Shown: in pieces, positions 1 to 10,532 of the stretch | Layout of the letters: every line of letters starts with the position of its first letter | How positions within the stretch are numbered: the stretch's first letter is position 1 | Assembly: GCA_963669155.1 (NCBI GenBank) | Contig: OZ022576.1 | Span: forward strand, 1,822,338 to 1,886,337 | From: Arbacia lixula | Lineage: Eukaryota; Echinodermata; Echinoidea; Arbacioida; Arbaciidae | Length of the DNA stretch: 64,000 nucleotides | Direction: 5' to 3' | Notes under the pieces: model-generated | The model's database searches: none | What the model was told of the DNA's origin: nothing | Seen by the model: only the letters and a program-made list of their open reading frames with translations | Made by a program: the position numbers and the translations under genes

Positions 1-1984
1 ACTACGACCATTCAAGTCTTTATCAAACATTAATACGATGAAAACTAATAATAAATTGTAAAATGGGGAAAAACGAGGACGCAATGTGCTCAAAATGGAC
101 ACAAAAGACATACAGACCTGATATACGTGTTAAACATATGGCAGGACAGCCCTCCAAAAATAACTAGGACAAATGATAATGATATAATCGCTCTTTATGT
201 GAAACCTTCATTTTCAGAGTGGGCACTGTCTTTCAATAGTAACTCCATACTACTAATGCACTTCATACCGTATATAAGCCTATTATGATTTTGTCCGAAT
301 TAATCAGTCAAAATCTCCTGTGAAATTTAAGGGACGTCTCATTATGATATCCATTAGTACTTGATGAGCCTCCTAAAGAGTGAAATAAAAAAAAAACAGG
401 GACTGCAAAATGAACACCCTTCCCCCGCTTCCCTCGTGAGTAGATACACCCACTACCATCATGGATGAGAAATAATGGAGTTATCGCAATCATAATTACG
501 CGTCAACATGATAATCCGAAGGAATCGAAAGATCAGTCGTCCATCCTACTTCCATTAGCCTTCAGCCACTGTTCAACGTCCGAGTGCGAGCAACAGAGCA
601 GTGGCAGGATTTAAGAAAGATCGTTCAGCTAACAGTTAATGAGAAATTTATGAATGAATGGGGTCGCGTGCCAAGACGTGACTGTACTGTCGTGACTGTA
701 GAGGTGGGAGTACTGGGCATAGACAAATCGTCTGGGGTTTTTTTTCTTACCCTTGAATGTTTTGTTCACATAAGAACGGGCCTACAGCTCATACCAATCA
801 TGGTAGCAGCGTATTCAGTATACCTCATTGTATTTTGGGGGTATATATTGGCATTAGCATCTGCATAGTTCTCGAAAAGACAATGCCTCGCAGAGGGTCA
901 CATCCTCAATGCGTTAATGCATTAAAGATTAAGATACCCCCCCCCCCCTCCGCCATCCCCCAATCACACACGCGCACAAATGCACCACAACCATCACTAC
1001 CATCACCAACATCATTTTCACCATCACCACCTCCACTGTCACCACCACCACCATCGCTATCATCACCACCATTACCATAATCACTACCATTAACACTACC
1101 ATCACTATCAACATCATCACTACCACCATTTTTACGCGCATTTTGGACATGTTTACTGCAAATTTCACTCAGCTGTACGAGGTTTGATACCCTGGTACCC
1201 CATATTAATTTGCACCCACCAGATGCTACCGTCATTTCAAATCTCTAAGTAGAAATAAACGCTAGGTGGCTGTTAGCTTCATCGCTAGCTAGCACAACCT
1301 CGGAACGCGGGAATATGCCCCTTCCCCACCTCTTTCCCCAATATTGTGTTGGGCAAAATTATGAGCGCGCTTTCTCCCATGAAGAAAAAAACCTGAGATA
1401 TGATATATAGTGTATATATAGTGCCCTTGCAGATGTGAAAATGTACCTATGTTGGCTCCCAAAAATGACTGTCTCTGTTCGTGACATATTTCTTGTAATC
1501 TCAACGTTGCTCTGTATGTTCCAGGTTCCAGTAAGCCTATAGTGTTTGTTTTCTCTGCGGTCCGTGGAACATCGTGTTACGTATGCGAGCACCCTTGAAT
1601 AGTATAAATGGACCCTCCAGCAATGGTTCCTCCACCCACCTTCGTAACGTGATCACAAGATTAGTAACACGAATGACGCCCGTTCTTAACAGCCCACTCG
1701 TCTTACCGCATAGGACGTACTTACATTGATTAAGCCGTAACGCGCTTTTAGCTACGTTCACACTGGAGCAGTTAGCCGCCCCATTTCAACGACTTTAGTT
1801 TGCCAGCTGTGTTTCCCGCAGCTACAGGGTAGACTGTGTGAACGTTCCTTTATGCTGCGAAAAACGTAGACAGCACTAGTCGCGCTTTTCGCTCAGATGT
1901 GATTTCAGAGTGGACGGGGTAATGTAGAAAGCAAAGATACCAGTTTCTGCGCTTGTATCTTTCAAATATCCAATAATCATGCGA

Positions 1985-1986
1985 AG

Positions 1987-2019
<33 letters not shown>

Positions 2020-2023
2020 GTGC

Positions 2024-2100
<77 letters not shown>
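1985..2100. repeat. (GT)n microsatellite
   Basis: This is a long GT/CA dinucleotide array with a few interruptions (gcgtgc, tatg). It makes histidine/threonine-rich spurious frames on the opposite strand. It is directly followed by a purine-rich stretch (about 2120-2260). Confidence 0.97.
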
Positions 2101-2105
<5 letters not shown>

Positions 2106-2960
2106 GAAATATTACGATACAGTAGGTATTAAAGAGAGGGGGGAGAAAGGGAGAGTGTAAGGGAAGAGAGAGGCAGAGGGGAAGTAGACCAGAAAGTGAG
2201 AGGGTGTGTTGGGCCAAAAATGAAAAGAGTGGCGAAACACAGAGAGAGGGGAGGGTGAATAACAGATAGATAGATTGTCTGGCTTAGCGATTGTGTTTTA
2301 CTTAGTTTCGAGACACAGCTTCGCTTCCGTAAGCTCCTTCTTCGGTGGATATCACTATACTACGTATTTAAAAAAAAAAAAAAAAAACACTTTTGAACAA
2401 TGATTAAGAACACGTTACAACTCGATTCAAATTTACACATCATCAAGTGAAAGAATGTCAATTTTTCGGGACATTTCGGGATATATGTAATGAATGATTA
2501 TTCTTGTAATTATCCTTGGAATATGTAATTACATTTTCACTCTTGGACAAATTTGGATCTCACAATATGTGTGTATCACTTCATTCAGAACACAACTTTG
2601 ACATTGTGCACCACACATGTCATGCCACAAGGTCTTTTCTGCCAGAAGCTTCATACATTGACATTATAACGGAAGTTGCTAGTAGATTCAGTGTGATGCA
2701 CAATGTACATCGTTTTACTTGGAATCAAATACGTAATAATCTGTTTGTTTTTAATATCCGTAATAAATAAATCTACACCTTCTCTCGAAAGAAGTCCAAA
2801 ATAAACAAGGATCTGTTCATCGGTCTCTTCCTGATTACCAAGACAGGAGCATTACTCGATGAAAGTGATGCGCGCGTTAATTTGTCGATAATGAAAAGAT
2901 ATCACTCGTAAACAATTTGCATGAGCTTAACACCTCCTCGTTATCCCCCATACGTGTCTC

Positions 2961-2980
2961 TACCCCCCCCCCCCCCCCCC

Positions 2981-3019
<39 letters not shown>

Positions 3020-3091
3020 ACACCACCACCACCACCACCACCACCATCACCACCACCACCACCACCACCACCACCACCACCACCACCACCC
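2961..3091. repeat. Compound microsatellite: C-run, (CA)n, (CCA)n
   Basis: A poly-C run of about 19 bases is followed by (CA)n and then (CCA)n with one interruption. The open frames across it (His/Thr, Pro or Gly runs) are artefacts of composition. The complementary strand carries a G-run next to GGT repeats, so it could form non-B DNA; that last point is inference. Confidence 0.96.
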
Positions 3092-3327
3092 AACGGCTTC
3101 TCTCTATTGTATCCCTTCCCTCTCTCCCCTTCTCCCCCTTCTCGCTCCTCTCCTAGATCCCTCAGGTCCGTTTCTCTTTCTCTTCCTCGGTCTGATGAGC
3201 AGTGTATCTGGCTGGGCAAATTAGCTGATTGATATACGCACTCAATTCAAATTGTACAGTTTATAATGTATATCATTACTAAATGGAATCACTGATCTTA
3301 TCTGTATTTTTTTTTCTTTTTTGACAG

Positions 3328-3789
3328 GAGCTAGTCCGAGTAAAACGCATATATAATGCAGAAGGATCAGCAATCAGCAAATACGCTAGCGTCACGACTA
3401 ATGGAACCCCTCTATCACCGTATACTGATGGAGGGGGAAGAGGAGGTGGAAGAGGAGGGGGAGAAGAGGAAAGAAGAGCCGAGCTCCCACATGTACAATC
3501 TACATCAGACACCCTTTTTAATCATGCCGGTGTCCACCCCAATCCGTTATCAAACAACATACGGAGAGGATTGAAAGATGGAATAGGAGAAGATTTGAGG
3601 AGGGCAAAACGGAGCGTGCTAGTTCCATTTCTGCATCTGACAGGAGGAAGAAAGATGGATAGGATGAAAAGAGGATGGCGGAAGATAGCGGCGGATGCTA
3701 CTAGTCTGATGAGGCGGAGTGTCGCCCACCTTCTGGGACCTAGGCGAGAGATGGACGATGAGAGAAAAGAGATCGAGACCGCGAGATAA
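3328..3789 (+). CDS. Terminal exon of an unrecognised gene (partial)
   Basis: I do not recognise this protein. A polypyrimidine tract ending in gacag (to 3327) is followed by one frame open for 153 codons and a TAA/TGA-type stop at 3787-3789. The codon just upstream in the same frame is TGA (3322-3324), inside the putative intron, so translation must enter by splicing. The encoded tail begins ELVRVKRIYNAEG and has a Gly/Arg repeat (GGGRGGGRGGGEEERR, about residues 37-52). It ends in a basic, Arg/Lys-rich segment (KRSVLVPFLHL, RKMDRMKRGWRK, MRRSVAHLLGPRR). There is no predicted membrane span in the part seen. Earlier exons were not found in the window. A possible AATAAA lies at 4153-4158. The alternative is a chance open frame in purine-rich DNA: the opposite strand is also open for 91 codons at 3522-3797. 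Confidence 0.42.
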   Translation, partial: ELVRVKRIYNAEGSAISKYASVTTNGTPLSPYTDGGGRGGGRGGGEEERRAELPHVQSTSDTLFNHAGVHPNPLSNNIRRGLKDGIGEDLRRAKRSVLVPFLHLTGGRKMDRMKRGWRKIAADATSLMRRSVAHLLGPRREMDDERKEIETAR

Positions 3790-4149
3790 CGTGTCATGAT
3801 GATCGCAGAAAAGTGATAATATTTACACGTTTATCTTCAGACAGTATTTTGTAATTGATGGGTTTTATTAGGAACCCCCAGCGAAGTGGAAGTTGGGGTT
3901 GAACGTGTGCATAATAATACGTGGTGATGACATAACCTATCGGGCAAAATATGCCTTTGTGTCTACGTAATAAGAGTATTTCAAATCTTTGAAATTGAAC
4001 AGAGGGTTGAAAGAAAGGATAAGAACCTCAGGACACAAAACAGCTATCATTATTATTCTTCATTATATTCCACATACTAAGAATGTTGCTATATGATTGG
4101 TCGAGAGTTAATCACGTGATGAGGCGTAGTTTTTCCTATCAGATCACCT

Positions 4150-4287
4150 GAGAATAAAAGTTCGTTACACTCTAGGTGATAGTACTTTTTGGTTTCGCTG
4201 ATCTCTTCACTCCTCACACAGTCCTAACGCGTGATCAATTTTTTGAGTATGCGCGAAATAAAAGTGCGTTACACTCGGACTATCAGC
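4150..4287. repeat. Short direct repeat pair
   Basis: Two related blocks at about 4150-4181 and 4253-4287 share the core AATAAAAGT(T/G)CGTTACACTC, about 103 bases apart. They flank sequence with CGCG-rich words and lie just before the GCGCGTCCTAAT array, so this may be one degenerate mobile element. Confidence 0.6.
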
Positions 4288-4307
4288 TCCCACTAACGCG
4301 TCCAAAT

Positions 4308-4382
4308 GCGCGTCATAATGCGCGTCCTAATTAAACGCGCGTCCTAATGCGCGTCCTAATTAACGCGCATCCTAACGCGTGT
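4308..4382. repeat. GCGCGTCCTAAT-type tandem array
   Basis: About five imperfect copies of a 12-18 bp unit with the core GCGCGTCCTAAT and variants (gcgcgtcataat, gcgcatcctaac). It stands out as CpG-rich within AT-rich DNA. Confidence 0.8.
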
Positions 4383-4517
4383 TCCCCATGGCAGCGGCTC
4401 GGGGTTAGGTAGAGAAGTAAACATTAATTTTGTACGTCAAATTGTCATTTTTGGTATAGTTAGTTGGTTTCAGATGTGGAATATAAATCAAATAATCAAC
4501 TTTTGGTTTCAGGCAAT

Positions 4518-4626
4518 GAGACGAACTATCACTTCCTCGGCGATCTGAATGTATACGCTATCTTTCCTCAGCTGCGCTTCGGAAAGATAGCTACATCCAG
4601 ATCGCCCCGGAAGTGATAGTTCATCC
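4518..4626. repeat. Foldback inverted repeat
   Basis: The left arm (gacgaactatcacttcctc... ctatctttcc) is answered by a right arm reading back as its complement (ggaaagatagctac... gtgatagttcatc), with a loop of about 12 bases around 4568-4579. Arms are about 45-48 bp with several mismatches. It is a MITE-like or long-hairpin remnant with no coding content. Confidence 0.85.
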
Positions 4627-4857
4627 CATCACCTTAACCAACGTTGATTATTTGTTTACTAGTACATATACTTCTTTAAAGACTTAGACATGAAATGAAT
4701 AGAATCGAACTTCTAGTCCAGTGTTCTGAAAGTGAATAATTTACAGCCCATGTAAATAGTTTATGTTATAACATTAAACAAATGTGTTGTAATGTACATT
4801 AATCACATTGTTGTGCTGGGTAAGTTTACAGTTCCCAGGGCAAAATTACTCCCCGCC

Positions 4858-4861
<4 letters not shown>

Positions 4862-4896
<35 letters not shown>

Positions 4897-4902
4897 TCTC
4901 TC
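4862..4902. repeat. (CT)n microsatellite
   Basis: CT dinucleotide array with one interruption (cact). Confidence 0.95.
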
Positions 4903-7722
4903 CTTCTAGCTACATGTACATGGCATATAAACGGGTACAACTAATAATTGTAAACTGAATAAGAAACCGTTCTGATACGTATGTATGTATACACATCTTA
5001 GATTCAGATTCCTAGATGTGACGATTCATTTAGTAAAGTCAATACATGTAGTACAGTATCTGTAGTGATGGTTAAAAGAAGCATAAACTGTATGCAATCT
5101 TATAACTACTGTATCTACTTTTCATTATTGTATGTATTATATTGTCTTTATGTATTGCTTAATAATGTAGGTCTATATCACTTCACAGCAATGTGCAAAA
5201 TGTGAACACACATACTGTTACTCACAAACTCATGGCGATACATCACAACACATGACAAACAAAATAACACTAAACATATAGGATTGTCCAACTATCCACT
5301 GATGGGACAGAGCGGTGTACATGTATTTCAATTTAAACAGGAAACACGAAAGGCAAGAAAGGCAGTCAGTAACAAGATGAAAGAGATGACAAGATTCCAT
5401 TTGGCGCAGATAAGCGACTCAGTCTGGTAATTGGATTGCATAGGCAGGATGGGCCATTTCATCAGCCGCATCACAGATGAGAATGCATTACCCCTTGCAT
5501 TTCACCCACAGTGAAACGTGGCAACCGTTCAAAAAGCCTATCAGCATATAAACATAAACGGTATTGCTTTCCCCTCGACTAGGAAAGGGAACAATGTTCT
5601 CAACATGTACAGAATACATGTATATATTTCCCTACATATAGGCCCCAGCAGTATAAATTGTTTTTGAATGTTTTACGATTAAATATGTGAGCTAAATGTA
5701 TGACCAATATCAAATAAAGTTACAATAACACTTTCTCAAATTTTTTTCTCGATCAGAGCACAGCGTTGCAATATTGCATAAGAATGGCAAATTATGCTGC
5801 ACATCTGAACACACTTGTTTACACTATATCATGCAAAACAATTCACAAATAACAACTTCTATGAATAGCTAGGGGAACAAATCCAAATACATAACACATT
5901 TCTACACATTGCTAAAATAACCATCTTAAACCTGCAATTCACACAATTTAAGAACAAATAAGCATTCTAGCAAAGTGTGGATAGATAAAAAGTTACAAGA
6001 GAGCTACAGGTATGTGTAGTTTGTACGAAAACAACATTTATAAAGGGAAGTGGTGCCCTTGGTTCAATACACATAACTGGCTACATGTACTATACCGTTG
6101 GTTACAGTATACTGTAAACACTTCAGTCAAATTCCTATTTGGAGAGTGTGGAGAGTACTTTACATACTTTGTCAGATTACACAGGTCGTTATTTTGACTT
6201 TAAACTGAATCAAATGTAGATTATGTTATGTAGTATTGATACACTGTATATGTTATCACAGTACATGTATGTATTTAGTACATGTACATACATATTTATC
6301 TCCCTCCTGGCTCATGTTGCATAAACAGATTTGTCACTTAATATTCATTCTAAATACATGTACCATGACAGCAACTACAACATTCAGAGCTCATTAGCTG
6401 TTTCCATGTTCAACCGAACAATTTTAAGTAGCAATCATCAAAATTATAGTATTTTACAAGGCCCTGGTATATCAGATCTTAATAATTGATCTTCGGATCA
6501 TTACAGCGTGGACAACACAGACAGAACTGGTTAATGCACATTGATGGATCATTATCAAATCAACAATAACCAACAAAATAACACTTAATTTTAATCAACT
6601 TTCAGAATTACCTATGGATGTTGTATGAACAATTATTAATAATGTCAGCACTAAATAAACAGAACCTGCAAAACTCGAAACATAATCATGTATCAAAATA
6701 ATCATCCATCAAAAAGAATGCTATTCTAATATTCTTCCTTTCACCTAATTGATTAAATTGTCAAAAGAGGAACAATTGCGTTAGGTAGTTGATTGTGGAT
6801 ATGTGTGGTCAAAGGTCTGGTTGGCAAAATGTACCAGTAGCTTGAAGATGGTGCATTCGCCTTTCTAAATTCTCCCCACCCAACCCGAACAATACATACT
6901 TAACACATGTATAATCTTATACATGTATTTAGCACATGTATATTTATCTCTCTCCTGACTCATATCCTGGAGATATCAATGCCCCTGGCTCAAACAAATG
7001 AATTATATGTACCTCTACATTCTTCCCAAATGAAGACATCTAATATGCCTACAGAAAGTCTGGTATGCCAAATTTCAACACGCTGCTGTCAACTGATTTC
7101 CCTTTGGGGAGATTGATGCACTGTAAATCCTACGCAAGAGGCAGATTGGTGGTGGGTTGAGCCACATCCTTCTGTGATTCATCTTTTCAACACCTCTTAA
7201 TCCTAACTGGGGAATTAATATGTGTCACCATTTTGCAGGTGCAAATTCTCTGGTGTATCTATGTGTTTCTTGTGACCATATGTGCCATAGTACATGTATG
7301 TATTAGGGATTCCCTCAGACTTTTCAATTTCAACTGCAATACCTGTACCTGTATTTATGTTCTACACTTGCATGGCAGCAAAGGCATAAAAAGCAAAACT
7401 GTGTAATGTTGCATCCATGGATATTGATTATTTCTCAAGAAGTATACGGAAGAACAAAGATTAAAAGTATCTTTCTTTTGGAGTGATAGGTTCATTTTGT
7501 TAAGGTTTTTAGATAAGATTATGAGACCTTTTATAGTGCTACCTGGATTCAACACAGAGGCTTATTCGTCTATAAACATGTACATGCAGATAAAGATACA
7601 ACATTTCAAACCAGATTTGCAGTCATACCAGAAATTAGGCTTCCCCTAATACAGTAACTCAAATAACTTTGTAAATATGAACATATTTTCCATGAATATT
7701 ATGATTCATCCAGTAAACTTGA

Positions 7723-7925
7723 AATATCAGTCAGTATTGAATCATTTACTGGAAATAATTGAAAATTGATAAGTATCACTTACAATTTTCTGTAACGCGA
7801 CGTTTCACCAACCGCTGTTGGCTTCATCAGGCGAATGAACACCAGGCACGTCTTACAGAAAATTGTAAGTGCTACTTATCAATTTTCAATTATTTCCAGT
7901 AAATGATTCAATACTGACTGATATT
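7723..7925. repeat. Near-perfect 73-bp foldback element with structured loop
   Basis: Arms 7723-7795 and 7853-7925 are reverse complements over 73 bases, with one mismatch by eye (agtatcactt against the complement of agtgctactt). The 57-base loop contains a smaller hairpin, ccaac-cgct-gttgg. It is AT-rich in the arms and CG-rich in the loop, has no open frame, and is best called a non-autonomous foldback/MITE copy. The high arm identity suggests recent insertion or arm homogenisation. Confidence 0.93.
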
Positions 7926-9394
7926 AACATATTGTATGTAATATCTATCATTTTTTGCAATGTAATAAAAAACAACAAGGGAAAGAGACGCCTGGATTTT
8001 GCTCTAATAAGTGTACATATAAATCCATGCATCTATTTTCTTCTCCCAAAGTTGTCCATAGGATATAAAATACAGGCACTACTGCCCACAGATGACAAGT
8101 TTTAGAAAGTTACTAATATAGACATTTGATACAGTTGTTCGTGTACATGTATCACGTAGGTCTGGAAATTCAATCGGTATGCTTACTGTAATAAATAGTT
8201 TTAGATTTCAGATATATATATACATCAAATAAGGTAGCATACTGATGTACCACACCACTGCAATGTGGAACAATGAAGTAGTACATTCAAAATTGTTCAA
8301 TTTGTGTGTAATAAAAACATATATATTTAACTCAAGCACAAAAATATGATTAATAAATATAAAGAGCTCTGATATATAACTGTATACAAGCATATATCTA
8401 ATTTAAATAAATACACACTTATGGCACACTAGTAAATAGAATGATCAACATATCTGAATTTTAACTCCAGCACACTAATAAATATTTCACACTATTCATT
8501 CAGAAATATCAAAGAATTGAACATATTTACATGCACATAACACTGAATATCTACTTCCGACACTTTATTGCTGTCTTTGCCAAGTTGAACAGTTGCTGAG
8601 TTTGATGTCCTCTAGCATACAGATAAAGAAATGTTGCATTCAAGACAGGATGGCCCTTTAGCTGGGCAAAAAACTACATTTAAAAAAAAAAAAAAAAAAA
8701 AAGAGAAAATGGAAGCCAATATTTTTAAGAACTTCCCTCCCAATAATAGAGCTGAGAACTGATTTGAGCGGAATCATATTGATTGCTAGATTTAGAGTAG
8801 GTTTTGTACTGGCTGTCCAAAACCTAGCTATTCCTGTAGACTTACAGAATGGAAACTGTAATACGCACTAGCATACATCACAGCTTTTGCATCACACAGG
8901 GAGAGGCGTGCCGCTCAGTAATACATGTACACTGCATGAGCATTGCAACACATAAATGAAGACCATAGTCGCAAAGTTTCAATGTAAACAGGGATAGTTT
9001 TTTCGCTTTTCCTTAAAGGTTTGTGGAGAAATGACATTTTCATGAAATTTTGCAAATGGGTTTCCCTGTTTTTAAAGTTCAAAGTAAAAGTCATTGATTG
9101 AACTACTACTTGACATAAACAAGGCATGACAGACAAAGGTAACTCATGGGGATGAAGTTCCACAAAGGAGATTAATTTTAAAAAGATGAGAATTGAAAGA
9201 ATCATTTCCAGTAAGTACCATCAAATATCAAATTGCAAAAATTTGGAGCCAAATATTAATTTAAGGATCATCCAATACGGACTAGCATGAATTGCAAATT
9301 TATATATATTTAACGCAGAAACGAGACAAAGCTTTCCTTTGTACAATCAGAAACCAGGCATACTTTTAATGTGTACCATACTAATTTGTTTACT

Positions 9395-10428
9395 TCACCT
9401 GAAAGGCATTTCCAAGTGGATGTCATTCAAGTTGTCCTGGGAGCTGTAGATCATTCGACGCTTTCGACTGTGTACCATGCCCTGTGAGAGTGACAACAGG
9501 AACTCAAACATCACTTTGAATTCTCCTTTTATTCCTTATCACAGTCTTTACACCTATGAATCCTGACATACTTGTTTGCAGTGTGACATTTTGAAATCTC
9601 GAACACATGTAATCTCATGAAACAATTTTTATAAATTAGCAAGAATGAAATTACCTCTTGCCAATATGTGCTATGTGTGCAAGAGCTCTGCGTTTCATGA
9701 CAGTAACACATGTATCATGCATGTTCTGTCCTATTTTTCTATGCAAGATTGGGGAAAAGTACTAAAGTAGGTGAGAAATTGATTCTTCTTCCCTTTTTAA
9801 ACTGTATTTCATGACATCCATGATTATTAGGTTCCAATTTAAGAAGTAACTTTTTAACTCAGGTCATTTAATGGATCTGTTAAACATGCCAGACAGAACA
9901 ATTTGATAAACAATTAGTGAATAGGAATAGGAACACACATTACCTTCTTCTTCCTCATTGGATTTATATTTCCTCCATCCTGTGACCGAGCTGTGATTCT
10001 TGATGATGAGCAGCCTCCACGGTTGCCAGGGCCTTTGGAAGTGTGGTCAGGAACTACTTGCTCTGGGTACTGAGAGTTTACCGAAGGTGACATCAGAGAA
10101 GACCACTGGAACTGCTTTGGACTCTTTGAAGAGCACACATCTGAAATGAGAATCAAATTTGACCTTCCAATCCAATAACATTTAAATAATTATGTTTTTA
10201 CAAATTTTTCATTTTAAAAGGTTCAAAGTAAGGGCAAAATCAAAATGCTGCAACTGGCGCACTACAATATGTGTGGCTGAATTGAGTCATAACAAAATAA
10301 AAAAGTATGAAAATAAAAATATGACAGCTTACACTATTCGCATACATGAAACATAGAGTTTCTATCCTATAAGTCTGTTTCTAACTCCTCTTCCATTCTT
10401 TCTGTCTGTCCTTTTACCTTTATCTCTT

Positions 10429-10466
<38 letters not shown>

Positions 10467-10485
10467 CCTCCATCCCTCCCTCACT

Positions 10486-10532
<47 letters not shown>

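Larger units (their letters stand above)
1..3327. other. Non-coding 5' flank with microsatellites
   Basis: No exon can be supported here. A C12 run (937-948) is followed by an imperfect CCA/CATCA-rich tract (about 980-1132), then a long (GT)n array (1985-2100) and a C/CA/CCA compound array (2961-3091). Short open frames at 584-868 and 2516-2770 have no recognisable family and no convincing splice context. If the terminal exon at 3328 is real, this stretch is at least partly its preceding intron, because the acceptor at 3326-3327 needs an upstream exon that I could not find. Confidence 0.6.
3790..9394. other. Intergenic region between the orphan exon and IHO1
   Basis: No protein-coding exon is supported in this 5.6 kb. 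It holds a GCGCGTCCTAAT-type tandem array (4308-4382), a foldback (4518-4626), a CT microsatellite (4862-4902), an almost perfect 73-bp inverted repeat (7723-7925) and an A-rich tract (8680-8702). The right-hand part probably includes the IHO1 3' UTR: on the minus strand an AATAAA lies at 8564-8569, about 830 bases past the IHO1 stop. That polyadenylation call is only a motif match. Confidence 0.6.

Noticed and set aside
584..868. 94-codon frame with a hydrophobic C-terminal stretch
   Set aside because: No family resemblance, no splice signals at the right places, and it runs through ordinary AT-rich sequence. A chance frame is more likely.
2516..2770. 84-codon frame (plus)
   Set aside because: No recognisable motif or splice support; it lies between microsatellites.
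3522..3797. 91-codon minus-strand frame opposite the orphan exon
   Set aside because: It mirrors the purine-rich plus-strand exon. The plus frame has an acceptor and an intronic stop that fit an exon; the minus frame has neither.
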